The position numbers and the translations under genes were made by a program. Of a DNA stretch of 64,000 nt, positions 33,623 through 47,943 are shown piece by piece. The first letter of the stretch is position 1, and each line of letters starts with the position of its first letter. The DNA is from Linepithema humile (taxonomy: Eukaryota > Arthropoda > Insecta > Hymenoptera > Formicidae), in contig NC_090133.1 in assembly GCF_040581485.1 (NCBI RefSeq), forward strand, positions 20,460,001 through 20,524,000. The letters are read 5' to 3'. The notes under the pieces were generated by a model. That model saw only the letters and a list, made by a program, of their open reading frames with translations, was not told where the DNA came from and did not search any database.

Positions 33623-36600
33623 ATTTTGTTAATTCAATAGCAAATAATTGAATTAACGTCAGCGTAAAGAACTGTTCCCTTTATAAACGGTTTCGGTAAA
33701 CTACTTAAATAGTGTAGTTTGACCTAATTGTTATAACTTTTTTGGCCGGAGTTTATGTGGTCTTTTTTTGGATTAGAAACGTGTATGGAATTGCCCGTAA
33801 GCTGTTTGCGTAGCTACTAATTAAACAATGGTAGTCTAACATTCAACAACGATGTACTATCGTTTACAATCCTAGAGAAATTTTCTTATCTGTTGAATCT
33901 TCCGACTCGTCAGTCCATGATTTCACCACATATTGAACGTTAAACGTACCTATCAGATTCTCAGTTTAAATCGATATGAAATTTGATCTTCATAATAGAA
34001 AAAACATTACAAATTGAGTGATTACATTTTTTGCGTATACAATTTTTAACAAAAAAATGTTGAGCAATGTCTTTCAAAATAAGTCCTTGTGCTTCGACAA
34101 TTAAATTAATTGTTTTAACCTTGAATATCACGTCTTGAATTAAAATGCTAAAATAAAATCCGCTTGAAATTGAATGAGGAATAAGATTTTGTCATTTGCT
34201 TGTGTTTGCGAAACTTGGAGACTTTTACAAGAATTGTCAAGCTGTACATTTTCACTCCTTCATAACTCGCAAACTATTGATATCTCGACGTTCCTCTTAA
34301 GGAAACGTTGACTGCAAATAGCTCAAATAATCTCTAGACGAAGCTAAAAATCACTCAGTGACACCTTGCACATGACGTCCGATCCTCTTCGATGACACTC
34401 GAGTCGCGCGCGTCGTGTTCCACGTCGCGTACTCCTTATTTACCCACACATCGAGTCGGCAAAGCCGTGGAGTGGCTTGCGGAACAGCCGAACGGACAAA
34501 CAGGTGGCGGCGGTTCTTAACTGTAAAACGTCTTCAATTCCTAGCGAGAAATCGGCCGCACCGCCACTCGAAATGCCATCGGTTCTGATCAGATCTCTCT
34601 TTCTTTCTCCGTTTCTCTTTCTCTCTCTTTCCCTCCCGCTCGCAAATATAGCATGAACTTTACCGCGGATGAATACGCGAGCACAGGCGACCGGATGAAT
34701 TGAATAGGTACGCGTGAAGTAACGAACGGTTGCATAACGTTCGCGCACCCGTTCATTGCAGTGTCGCTCCCGCCGCCGATGAAATCATTTCCGCGATTTC
34801 CTGACATTGACTCGTAGGCTCGACTCACATGTGTAAGCTTGTGTCTTGCGCGTATATCAGCCTAATCGGCGCGCGAACGTTCGTTCCTACAACCGGCAGC
34901 ACAACGGCCAAGATAGGCCGCCGTTGCCTGTCAGATTGTTGACACAGTCAGTGACACGTTTAATAGGATTATTTATGCTCTCGGAGGCGCTTAAGCGGCC
35001 CCCGCGTTCGTATCGGCTTCATCTACCTGACGGCGCGTAGCATAATTATGTCGACGCGCGCGCGGTTTGCTTATATCTCGGCTGCTGGCCGCATCGGCGA
35101 CGCCTAGACCCTGATCCCTGATCCCGTCCTCGAGGTAGGATTTCTCGACGTACACATTTCACCGTGATCTTTACGTTTCAATGTGTTCGACATGATTCGA
35201 TGTAGGAAATATTAATCCGTTGACGGTTGCGTCAAGATTTGGCACATCGACAAGCATAATGGAGTGTGTTGACAATATCTCATTTTGTATTCTACAAACA
35301 TCAATTTCCTTAAAACATGTCATGTTCAGCTTATATTTATCTGATGTTAAAAATCTCTAGTTTGAGTATTTAATTGCTACAAGAATTTTATTAGCAAATA
35401 ACGGGTTAACAAGTACAATGATGATTGAATGTTATAAATATCAAACGGCCTGAATATTAAGAAAGATATTAAGTGAGAAGATTTAACGAGGGATGTCTAA
35501 CTTTGAAAATTGTTGAATCTTGAATCAGTTTTTATAATGTAAGGTACTAAGAGATCGCAGAGCGAGCCGACAGAAAGTGATACGGCGTGGAAGATACGTC
35601 TCGCGTAAACGCTCACCTTTCATACTGTACAAGAGACGCGAGCGGGAAATTCTGCGAGCAGGTTTGCATAAAATTGACATAATGAGATTGTACCTTGAAT
35701 TACGAGAGCGCTAAGCATTATGGACGGTAATTACTCGCCCCGATGTGGATTGAACGTTTCCAGATATATATCTAATGTTGGTTTACGTTACTGTACTTTC
35801 ACTCGGTTAATTGTTGATATCTAATTCAGCGTTTGCGTGGAGCGTATCGTTCCAGCATCGCGATATAAACGCTTATGTAAGTCGATGGCGTATACTTGTA
35901 TATGATCGCACGTACATGTGTATGTGCACATACAAGATACGCACACGCGTATCGAAGCCGTGAGGAGGATAGCCGGCCATCCTGAAATGAGCTATACAGC
36001 TATACACTGTTGGATAGCCACCGATAACAGTCATAACGCTAATTACACTCGTTTCAGCTGTCCACAGAAAAATTCATTGCACCAAAGCTTTACGCTACGT
36101 TGTTAAAACTCTCCCATTGCCCTTCGTGAAAGGCACGTCCGTATATATATGTTCGTATGCGATTTTCATGATCATTTTAATGGCGCATAAAAAATTTACG
36201 CGGCCATTAAACCACAGTTTGCCCTCATCGACTGTATATTATGTTCCAACTGTGCTTTGGGGCTGCTTAAAATTGCATACGTCAAACATTGTGCGCGTAA
36301 CAATAGCTAAAACAGGATGGCCGAATTGTTGCAATCGGCTGTAATATTTGCATATTTTATTGACCAATGAATAAATTATAATTTTTAGATAGCCTGAGAA
36401 AAAAGAATTAATTTTTCTCTTTTAACGTTCGTTATCGTCACATTTCCGAAAATGTTTGGTACCGTGAGAGAAATAGCAATTGTTTACATCTTTCTAGTTG
36501 CTTCTAGTGCTGCATATAAGACTCAAAAACGCGCGCGAAAGGACAGATCTTGCTAGGCCGTGAGTTGTTTACCAACCGTTGACGAGGGATCCTTTTTCAT

Positions 36601-39600
36601 CGCTATCATCGTCCCCTTGCTTTTCGCATTTGCTGACTGAACTTTTCACTAAAGCCGCGAGTAATTTTATATAACCCTTTGAACGCGGGTTTCTCCTACC
36701 GGAACTTTTTTTACCCGTCGACGAAACGTATTAGGGCGTTAAATCGACCGTAATTCGACCGTAAACGCCTAGCGACAGTTCTCAGTCCCCTGTCTGCCTT
36801 GAGAATAACTAATTTCGCGCGGAGCGCGACGTAATTGCGCCTTTAATTGGCTTCGATTAATTGGGTCTCGAAGCGTCAACGAAGACGTCGCGCTCGAACT
36901 GGAGATTGTTTTGACACTTCGATACCGAGAAAACAACGGATATCCAACGAGACGATGATAAGACAATTATCGCGGCGCGACGGAAAAGCGCGATATGCTG
37001 AGAACCGCTGTCGACGATATAATGCGATATAAGCATGGATCACAGGCGACAAGCGCTCATTAGCATACAATGCGGGCTAATAGGATCGCACGCTGACGGC
37101 TACCGTTCAATATCGCGTCTCCGTGTCGTTCCAATCATCCTCTAAGTCACACCTAAAAATCGCATTCGCTTTTCTTTCGATATTAATTTCACGTTAATTT
37201 CATGGCAGCACATTTCTTCTACCATGTGAGTGTTCAAGATAAATATTCGGGTGAATCTTTATCACAAATTCGATATTTGCAAACTGTCATTTTATTTTAT
37301 CAACATACAAAGACAAATTTATTAAAACTATGCAAAATAAGCATATTCGTTGTTTTATTAAAAACTTACTAAATATGCCCATAAGACAAACTGAATTTTT
37401 TTACTAAATTGTTTTGCATATGATCATCCATATAATAAATATTATTTGAAGATACGAATTTTGTTAAAAATTTTACTTTATTTATTTTGTCACACGCACA
37501 TACATCAAGAGATTAGTCATATTTACTTCGATGAAATATGTCGCTATTTACCTCGCATTATCGTATGCAAATATTTCACTATAAGATAATCATCGCAATT
37601 TATTGTATATATTTTTCTTTACGATTTATTTGTCAAAATTGTATTGGTGTTTATTCGACACGAGAGAGGATTAAGTTTTTACACGCGTTTACGCATCCAA
37701 ATAATTTATTACACCGAAAGAATGGAAAGTCGGTTGACTATATTTTAAGACCGGCCGGTAAACATCTTTTTATACGCTACAACAATGCAAGGATTAAGAT
37801 GCTTCTCTTATTTGCGATAAAAATTGTGTACAAGTGAAGAAGACACCCGTTGCTATACAACGAGACAAAGAACGATGATAGCCGCACTCGTGCGTGCGAA
37901 AAAATGTCGCCACCGATTACTATAAGTCCGGATGATTAATTCCACTTACTAATAAGACATAAGCCCCCTTGGCCGTTATCGCGCACGATATCATCGCGCT
38001 TCTTTGTCCCCACGATTTTTCCCTTTCCGAACGTACGCCGTGCGCTGCCGCGCCGGATCCTTTGTCAACGCGATTTTTCATCCGCGATTTATATCGCTCG
38101 TCGCGATACAATAGGTTGTACGCGTAACTGCGCGTTAGTACGTACAACTCGCCGCGAATTGCGCCTGCCCTTCTACGTATCCTAGCCGTCGCCGCCGCGT
38201 GTCCCTCCCTCGTCGAAGGAGATAAAACCAACACGGGCCGCTCTCCGGCGGGCATTGTGCACCGGCCGCTATTTACACGTCATCGCGTAATAGCTCCAAC
38301 TACGTCCCTCATTACCGTGCTGGTGCAACGAATGCGTGCGAATATCAGTTTTAGTGCGGGCAGTAAAAGACTGGCGAGGTCGGGCGTGCACATGTAATGC
38401 TATGATTGCCGTTCCAGCTTTCGCGGCGACCAGCAATGTCGTGGTGTCGGTTATACCGTCATGCGCTCTTTCCATTATTGTCTCGCCGAGCTTTCGAATG
38501 AGAGGATTAGACCGCGCGATAAGCCAGCGCGATAAGCCGGCGCGATCGCGGAGCAAATGGTAGCGTATCCCAGAGCGCAAGAATGATCGCCGAGATACAC
38601 TACCAAGATCTGTGAAGTTGGCACCTCAAAATGCAAATTTCTATCAAATTTATGCGGCATTTGATTGTCCACAATTTTATTATATTTGCCCGTATATAAT
38701 TCTTTTTGTTTGCTTTACATACAAACAAAAAATTGGTTAAAATTTTTTCACGAGCACATCTAAATGCGTTTTTTGTTTGTGTATAATTTTTCTTTGCACA
38801 CAATTATGTATGGACATTGCTGCGTAAGTTTTATAAAAATTCACATTTTGGGATGCTAGATGCACAGACCTGCAAAACCGTCCATAAATTCTCAAATATG
38901 CGTAAAATTATTCCTCGAGTGTATATATATTTGTCGGATTACTTCTCTGAAGCTCGTATTATTTATGTTCTTCATCATAAATTTCTGACAATGAAATAAA
39001 CGCTGAAAAAAGAGAAATCTTAATATGTATTTTCTATTTCTGAGTATTGGAAAATAGTATCTATACATTCGAAGATTAGGATTGATGCTAGAAAATCATA
39101 ACTTACGAACGGCTATATTCGCGAATTCTTATACGCACTGTACTGTAATAGCATGTAGCAGTAAGTGCACGGAAACGCATTCGTCGTTTCTTTTGATAAA
39201 ACCGTCCGGAAACGATGCATAGTCATAACACTGTGGATACGTATCTGTGTAAAGCATCGTATACTTTATTCGTTATTATCCTGTTCTTAAATAAGGAATC
39301 TGGGATTGTCTCCTGAAATTACATCGTCGATCTTAAACGAGACCGCAAAGCAATGTGCACTTTACCGCCCATAATCATAACAACCACATTCGGGTGAAAA
39401 GCATATTAAACTTTAGCGAACGAGTTGGAAACGTTAAAACCGTTTTAGAGATATTGTTCCTTTTTAGATATCATTAGAACAAATATGGGTTAGAGAAACG
39501 CGCCATTATTATTAACCATTTAGATAATTTACATAGATAATCATTTTGCACAAGTTACAGATTTTCTACAAGCAATATATCACTCATATCTGTCTTCGAG

Positions 39601-40551
39601 CAATTTTCTTTATTATAAATGTTTAATATATAGAAGAGTTTATTAGTTCTTTTTATTACAATGTTTTATTTTTTGTTATGAAAATTTTTTTGCGATATTT
39701 TTTTTAGTTTTAGAAACAATTTTGCTGATTAAAAAAAATAATTTGAAAAGAATTGGAACTGTTACAAATGCCGCGCATGTTGATTTTTGCGTAACAGCAC
39801 GCCATTTGATTTAACAGATTTGCTTTGATTATCGAAAGCTGTGCTCCGCATCGATCGATAAGGGCTCGATTTATGAGGCGCAGTATCTTGTTATCCTGCG
39901 CTCCTAAGTGTGCTTGCACAGAATGGTGTCAATGTAGGTACAATTTTACAAGCTCTATATAGGCCCCGAATCGAGAATTGCGGCAAGAATTTGCTCAGTC
40001 TAAGCTAGCCCATAGATTCTGTACGGCGGTGCGGCGCCATAAAAACGTCAATGGCTAGGCAATAAAATTAAATGAACATTCGCTAGCGTTTGCCTCCAAC
40101 GACCATAGTAGCAGCAGGTAACAGTCGATGATCAAAAACCTGATAAAAACGGTACAGATGTTGTATCTCTCGCAGTTGTGCAAAGCATCTGCCATCGTAA
40201 TAAGTGATGCCGTTTGGCTCAAAAACTTCTGAATTACATCTAATGAGATGTTTCTTTATACTTCAGAGAAGATTGTTAGGATTTGTTTTTCTTTTTTTAC
40301 AAGAAACTGATAAGTCTTTTTTTGACCCAATTATGATTCGTTTAGTGGAAATCAGACCAGTAATTTGTCTTGGAAATATCTAACGAAGAATCTTGTGTTA
40401 GCAGAAAATGATACTTTCTGAAACAGCTGAAACACTAAACGTGTTATTTGAGAATTGAGTCGCGTAAGGTGTTGATTCTGCAATGGTTCTTGTTTCGCGG
40501 ATCCAGCTGGATCTCAGTTTTAAAGAATATACCATGCGAATTGCAACTCTG

Positions 40552-40735
40552 CACGGAAAAAATTTTATATTAAAAATTACTACATACGGCAGTAGCTACG
40601 AACCATGAAGAAATTAAAAAATTTTTACTACGTTTTTCACACAATGATTATAGTATTTAAACTTATAATTTCTTTTATGATCCGCCGCTACTCTGCTGTG
40701 TCATAGTAATTTTTGATATAAAATTTTCTCCGTGT
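40552..40735. mobile_element. MITE, CACGGAAAAAATTTTATAT family, complete copy
   Basis: The left end CACGGAAAAAATTTTATATT and AAAAATTACTA pair with the right end TAGTAATTTTTGATATAAAA and TTTTCTCCGTG. The interior shares ACCATGAAG, AATTTCTT and CCGCTACT with the truncated copy at 1911-2060. It is about 184 bp with no coding capacity. It lies between CpG-rich blocks of the putative intron. Confidence 0.85.
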
Positions 40736-43700
40736 AATTCTTACCGAGAATGTTAAAATAATTTGCAATTAAATAATATTGATCGATTACTTTGTAAAAG
40801 TGACATTTCGGTCCACAGCAATAATTTATTATCGTACACATTATTATTACACAGATAATTTATTGGCTGCGCGACATATGATGAATTAATCTGTTCTTAA
40901 TTCTTTTCGGCTCGGCAAGGAACAAAGTTTACAAAGAGACTCCAATTAGGATATTGCATATCGCAGAGATACACTTTGTATATTTTTTTATTCAACCGTG
41001 GTCTCAATCTATCACGTTGTGGGACAAAGTACAAGACTCACGCACAGTGCACGCAGCACGCGACTCGAAAGTGCCGCGCGTTCGCGGACGTTTTCTTAGC
41101 GCGACGTGTCGCAATCCGGGACCTAAATCAGCTCGTTAATTTTCATTCTTTCACGTAGGACGATAAAATCTGATACCGTCGGTCTAAGTATGAGGTACAC
41201 GTACACGGATCGCGATCTACATTAACGCGAGCTGGAACAAGAGTTTCTTTAGTATCGGCGACGTGCATATATGCGCGGCGCGATATGCCCGCGCTTAATA
41301 CGCCCGTATCGGTGCGTGTCATTATGCGACACGCATTAGAGATTATACTCAGCGGGGCCATTGCCGTTGTGCTGTTGGCCATTGCCTGCTCGTGTACACA
41401 GAGGATGTCCTAGAAAAACACGCGCTCCGATAACGAAAATTTTCCGCTAAGCATTCTTCCTTGTAATTTTTAACTATTTCCTGTTTATACCATCAGTATT
41501 TACGATTGTAATAAGTGAATAAGAATGCTGGCGGTTTGGTATAACGACGCGTCATCACGAATAATATAATTCCAAATTATTATCAAAATGATGTAATTTC
41601 GACAATATAAACTGCTATGTTATTTCATCAGAAGGCACATATTTAAATCGCGCGTTAAACGTAGGAAGATGACATCATTTAATCGTTCATACAAATGTCT
41701 GAATGCATATGCATACCGGCGATACGCTCGCGTTCGTTTGCATGCACGGACACGATTCGCTTTCGAAATATATTGATAAGATCTCGGCCAGACGAGTCTC
41801 AAATTAATGTCAATGCTCGCCCGAGAAGGAGGAGTTTATTATTAATGCTTAGCCGTGCGCCCGCGTAATATCTGCGCTCATTCCGACGTTATCACAGTAT
41901 TACGTTTAACTAGAATTTCACGACTCGCGTAATAATCAGAGAAAAATATGAAACTGCCGGCCGTTGTTTCCGTTGCGCATTTTCATTGCAACACTCTTTA
42001 ACGATTATATTTCTCAAAGGAGCCTGCGAACCGTGTGAAACTAGAGTATTAATTAATATTGGCAAATAAAATATGTATATTTTTGGTTATAAAAACATAT
42101 AAATTATTTTTAATTATTTTTTTAAGTGCAAAAATTAAATAAATATATATTTTTTTATTATTGAACCTGTTGGAAGAAACATTGGGCTGGATATTTTTCT
42201 CAGAGGGAAAGTAATTGGCTCCATATAAAGAATTAGGCAAAATTATGTTAATTATGATGCGCCAAAATAATTGGCGATTCCTATCGGCTCTATCGCTTTC
42301 TAGTGCGATGATGGGATGAAAGTCCGGTTAGTTTATAGAGAGGGTGATTAGATTAATTAATCGAGACGCGATCCGATAGGTTAGCGAGATAGCTTGCGGT
42401 TTCGCAATCATTGGTAAGGTTAATTGCAAAAAGTCGCGGTATGCGCTAATGGTATTTGCAGTGTTGATGGATCCATCGTCACGATCCGAAGAAACTAATG
42501 GCGCCATCGCGGATCGGAGATCGATCAATCGGATTAGAGGATCGGCGAACGAAATGAGCGATCGGGCTTATTCGCGGAGAAATGAACGCTGAAGAAAAAC
42601 CGGCAGTGATCGATGGTGCGATGAACTCGTGAAGCTCTTACCTTCTCGAGCTTCATTATTCACTCGGGCTCCGCGGGTTCTACTCCTAATTTTAAGTGAC
42701 TTTGATTTAGCAATCGTGGACTTCGTAATTCCGACGTTCCGCCAATCTTCTAGTCCTCGTTCGAGAGTTTTAATATTTCGTGAATTATGATCCCGTGGTT
42801 TGTCTGTAATGAATAACTACGATAATTAGTACAAAGTTTATGTGCATTCGAGACGACATAATTAAATATTGTTTCTCGCTAATATGTGTGGAACATATAA
42901 CATTTATATTATCTTGATATTACACTGAGGAGATCAATTTTAAAAAAGTGACAAAATTCTGTTCGAGTTGTACAATATTACTCGGGAATTCGTTATTGTG
43001 CAACAACTTATACTTTATTTATTGAATATATTGGCATTTATCCGAACGAGAATGGACTTCGGGAGATTCCAGGAACGCACTCGCGAGTTAAGGAGATAAT
43101 CGGCGATATTTCGCAAGACGACACCATGCGCAAGTATGTGCGAGTCTATGCTTGGCATTTGGTGCATTTATCTACGCTACCAAGTGCGTCGATTTTCAAG
43201 GCAACTGGCTAGAAGGCTAGATAAAGTAATGGCCTAGCAATGATAAAACCCGGCCGAGTTCACATGTGGAATCCTATCTGATACGCGTCGATCATTATCT
43301 AACGCGCCACCGTATAATGCAATTATTTGCACCGGTCGTATAACCGGTCCGCAATCCGTATGCAGATAACTGGGCGACGTGACAGCGGCGTATCGAGACG
43401 CAAGGAAATGCATCCGTGTCTCTGCCTCTGTTTCTCTCTTTCCTTAGCCGGCGTGGCGTAACGAAACTCGTGTTGCTGGGGTAATTGTGTCGGTCGCAAG
43501 AATTGAACAGTAGATATACGGTATAGTTGTGGACGTAGGAGGAAATGTTTTCCAGGAAACTCACGAGACGTTATATTATGAAACTCCTTGGGTGTTGTAA
43601 AATCTAATGTTACAATTGACTCCTGACGTGTCTATCATTATATTTCATAGTGTACAAGTTAAACTAAAATATGTAAATTGTTAGTTCTCTGTACATTCAA

Positions 43701-46700
43701 AAATAATTATTTTTATTGATTTTAATATAAATATTTTCTTGTCAATTTTATTTTATTTTATTTTTTATAAGCTGCACGTATGCTTTTATGAAATTATAAT
43801 TTTCAGCGCAAGTTTAAGACTTGTATACACTTGTGCAAATCTCTTATTTTAAAAAGTAAAATTCGTGATTGTATGAGAGACATAGGAAAATTATATCGAT
43901 AAATCCTTTTGAAAAGATTTTTAAGATCTTTTTTAAAAGATAAATCTTTTTAAATCTTAGCTTGCTTGAGGAGCTTTATTTATATTATTGAAAATACGAT
44001 TCAACCAATTACTTCGGGATGAACGATGATCGAGAAACTTGATACTTTCTCACTTTATTCCAGATTAAAGTGGATTTAAGATATTATATATGTTGCTTCG
44101 TTAGAACGGTTATTATCGTAGGTTTATATGAAAGTTTCAAGTTCAACCTTATTATCGTTGCACTTTGGCATACGCGGCCGTCTCATTTAACTCAAATGAG
44201 ATCATCTAGTCATTAGTTTAATCTCGTAGTTGCGCGAGAAAGTCACTTATCTGGTTCTTGTGCGGAATATGCGGATATCTGATAATTTTGCATTTTACAA
44301 CTTTCTACTGATTGTGACAAATGGCGATAATAAATCGTGATGACTGACGATAATGACTAGTAATGATACGATATCATCTGCATTTTAATGAACGTCATGC
44401 TATGCTAAATCTTTGTTAATGTGCTATTAGATATTCTTATCTAATTTGTAATCTACATATTTAAAGTTAATTGAATACTTTTTTATGAGTAATTTTCTTC
44501 AAACTGTCTAACATTGACTTGATATGTCTTAATGCATCATGCAATTAATAATTCTTAATTAATTAGCACTTTACAAGATTATTTATTTTCCGAGAAAGAA
44601 AACTGCTGACTCCGTATGTCGAAATTAAATTCTATTTTTCTTAAGCTTTGCTCGAAGCAGCAACTCAATTACTTTCAACTATTTCTCTTACTATAATTAT
44701 CTTAAATTTATTTTCGTGTTTTAATTTGTTTGAATATTATCAGCATTCGATATTTCTCTTGTGCCGTTCCTGTCGTATTTTATTTTCATCTTGCTCCAAA
44801 GGGAGACCCTTTCTATGTTTACCAATAATGAATATTTCTCCCTTTCAAATTCTTGCCTCCGTGTCGCCAAGAAAATCATCGAAACCGCCCTTTGTGGCGC
44901 CTAGTCGTGGGTTTGTGCCTGCGGCGACATGCGTCCATCCGTCGGTTTGCCACTTGGTGCAATTATTACAGAGCTATTCTTTATTCTACCCTACCCTACC
45001 TGCTACCTGCCTGCCTATCCACTTTCCTACCTGCGCGTACGTACCGTACGCAGGACATGGTGTGCCTCCGAGCAGGTACAAACAAGCTAGAGCAGGTCAC
45101 TTTCGCTGCTGCTGCCACTTACACACACTGCGTTCCAGTCGTCGCGCACGCGTGCTGTTCCATTCATAAACCTATAGAAACGTGCGGCGGCACCGGGGCG
45201 ACACGTAGGTGTAAAGGATCGCCGGCGAGCGGTGAACGCGCAAACGACGCGAACGTTAGAGAGTGATCTCCGTTACTTGCTCTGTCTGTCTTTTCGGTTC
45301 ATTAAATCTTCGTATTCAAGCGCGAAAGCGCTTTATTTTGATAGAATATCAATATTTTTAGTTATATGTAAATGAAATTTTTTTGTGTTATCACAGTTAT
45401 ATTTAATTAACAAATAATTATTTTCTCTGAATGACCGTACTAGATAGATCGCTAATAATTCAGAATCACGATCAATTGACGATCATCGTAAACGCCTCTG
45501 GTGAACTTTATTGGTACGTCGTCCTCGTGGAGTCCGCTCCGCGATGAAACGAACTGACAGCGATAGATCGATTGATCCGTAGATCAATAGCCGCGCTGCT
45601 TTGAAGCCGATGCGACGTCCATCAGCTGTGCTACGTGCAAACACGCGGCGGCGGACAATAAAACAGAAAAACCATAACTCCGATTATTTGCGCGTGCTGT
45701 TTTCCATCAACGTTGATCACAAAAGATGAAGATAAAACTTGTTTCATGATTCGAATTGTAATTTGATACAATTTTATTAATTTTTTTACAAAATAGTATC
45801 TTTTATAACTTTGAATGTATTCTAATCTATTCACATATTTAATAATGTACATATTCCTTTTTAGTTATATTTTAATATATTTTTTATTTTTTACTTTATT
45901 AGTATACAATCAGAATATAGTAGTTTTTGAAGATGTTGCGTATACAGTTCTTTGCATTGGCATGTAATTCCAGATAGCCATAAAGTTGTTTTATTGAATA
46001 ATTATGTTAGAAGAGTTTAACGATAGTATATAGTTTATATGTGCCATAAAATTTTTTAGAATTTTGCGACGATTTACCATAGTATAAGTGTCTTTTGTTG
46101 ATCACAATTGGTAAACTTTGTTGAAGTGGTGAACACTGTGAAAACAAGTTTTACTGGAATAGTTCGACGCTTTTTATTTGCATTGTTTGCAATACGTTCG
46201 CACTTTATTGCTTGATTTGTTGTTATTTAACTTTAAATTAACAAGTATTAAACGTAATGATAATTATTATTTAAAAGATTGTACAAATTTCGCGTTTATC
46301 AAAATTATTTTATTTTTAAATGTTATTATTAAAACTATTTAAAAAAATTGAGTTTTGGAATTGAGATAGAAAAAAGTTTATTTCTTTCATATATTTCTTT
46401 AAAAAATTTATCATCTGCTAATCATATCATTAGGCGCTACTATAATCATTCGCAGATTGATTGATTGGGAGATGATTGCAGAATCATGAAGAGCACAGTA
46501 TGGTCGAAAACAGCGCGTGAGTAGCTCCGAGCTACGATAAACTCGATTTCCTCGGCTATTAGTGCTAATCGATTATAGCGTGACGGATCGAATGATTTAA
46601 ATAAAGACCGGGTGCGTCACGGGCCTGGCCTGGCACACTCGATCGACCGCGCCCCGCAAAATGATGTCGTTGCATTCGTCCATTCTATTATCCGATCCGT

Positions 46701-47400
46701 TACGTTTTTCCTGGTGACATGATCAGTCGTACTAGATCCTTCGAACAAAATAACAAAGGTCGACATTTCCGCCTTAGCAAATCTCGCATCGATTCGACCA
46801 TCTTTTCTCGTACTGTTGCCTTGCATTGCATCGAGTTGCGAATCCTAAAAATAATCGTATCTTTACTAAAATAAAATATATTATCTTTTATTATTAACAT
46901 ATTACTTTTTACAACTTATAGATCGTATACTATAGTAACAGTAAGAATAACAAATAAATTGCACATATTGCTGTGTACCTATTTATGCAAAATTTTATCT
47001 AGATTAAAATAGTTTCAACGTTTACTCGCTAATTTTAATAATTAATATCAGTAACAATATTATAAATTATTATAGGATGTAAATTTTTTATTACAAATAA
47101 CGTCAATTATTCGACAACACAATTACTGGAACTTATATAAATAGAGCAGAGATTGCTGAGTCCGTCTATTCATTTGTTCTTGTGAAATATACATTCTTTG
47201 CTAGTGGTATCAAATACATACAATTGATATGTAGCGGCGTTTGCGAAATTTAACGCCGATATTTGGGACGAGAAATTTCTATTTTGGTATCGCGACTCTC
47301 GGTATAAATGTGTTGCTTTGAAAGCGACCGGAATGATTTCCGTGATGTTATTTACATTTAACGAGTCTTGTAAGCGTAAGGTCAATGTAAATAACAGTGT
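40736..47400. other. Probable long intron, part 2
   Basis: CpG-rich islands lie around 40.9-41.4, 41.65-42.75, 43.05-43.58, 44.8-45.26, 45.48-45.7 and 46.5-46.85 kb, separated by AT-rich spacers. A near-perfect 25-base palindrome is at 45030-45054. Imperfect CTACC/CTGCC repeats precede it (44989-45030). The 173- and 137-codon frames at 44648-45266 are composed of Cys/Ser/Pro/Arg in different frames of the same DNA, with no domain recognised. They are not supported as genes. Confidence 0.45.
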
Positions 47401-47779
47401 ATTTGTATGTTACAGGTGACCGGAGCCGAATGAGCCAGTATTCATGCCAGTATGCCAATCGAATGCCGGTAGACGACTATAGTATCCGCCGTCACCGCTA
47501 GCCAATTAATAAGTTACTTAGTTAGAGCAATTATTAGTCAATAATATCATCGGTTAAGAAAAATTCGCGCCGGTTAATCGCGATTATATAGTGACTAGAA
47601 ACGTGAACGCGTAAATCCGTATTTTTCCGCACGCCTGCGTAAGCAATAAAGGATCGTGTCTTGTTCGTTTATCGCACTTTTCTCAACGACAATAATTTAC
47701 GCCATTCTCTCGTTCGCGTCGCCGAATTCGAGGGACGAATAAGAAAGGGGGCAAACCCGGTGAGAGCATAATTGTGGTG

Positions 47780-47943
47780 AAAAGTGATCGACTGTTTTCC
47801 CCGTGGCAATCGTGTGCGACGAAGAAGGACTGTCTGCGACACAGAGGTGGAAACGGACATCATCCCGGCGATCATCACGGTGGCTGGAAACGCTGACTTA
47901 CATTGGGAACGCCAACCTGCAATCAAGGTTCATGGTTTTCATG
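47780..47943 (+). other. Candidate alternative 5' (mostly untranslated) exon
   Basis: A CpG-rich stretch without spacer-like AT runs ends in TTTTCATG|GTGAGTC, a consensus donor at 47944. One frame is open for 53 codons to the donor but contains no ATG, because it begins at a GTG. Two ATGs just before the donor would give M-V-F-M as coding start. It may therefore be an alternative first exon of the surrounding gene. An acceptor-like TTGTATGTTACAG at 47416 lies upstream and could instead mark its 5' edge. Confidence 0.25.

Larger units (their letters stand above)
30472..40551. other. Probable long intron, part 1: alternating CpG-rich and AT-rich blocks
   Basis: No coding exon can be supported. 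CpG-rich islands, each of several hundred bases, lie around 31.1-31.5, 32.65-33.23, 34.36-35.15, 35.55-36.35, 36.42-37.15, 37.86-38.62 and 39.84-40.2 kb, separated by ordinary AT-rich DNA. Such islands in insect introns often mark enhancers or alternative promoters (general knowledge; not shown here). A GTATGTGCACATAC palindrome occurs at 35920-35933. The open frames are short, overlap on both strands and lack recognisable domains. Confidence 0.45.

Noticed and set aside
44648..45266. 173- and 137-codon plus-strand frames
   Set aside because: They overlap in different phases over CTACC/CTGCC repeats and a palindrome, with unbalanced Cys/Pro/Arg content and no recognisable domain or splice context.
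47416..47512. Possible continuation exon after TTGTATGTTACAG
   Set aside because: Joining it to the split codon at 30471 gives Trp followed immediately by TGA.
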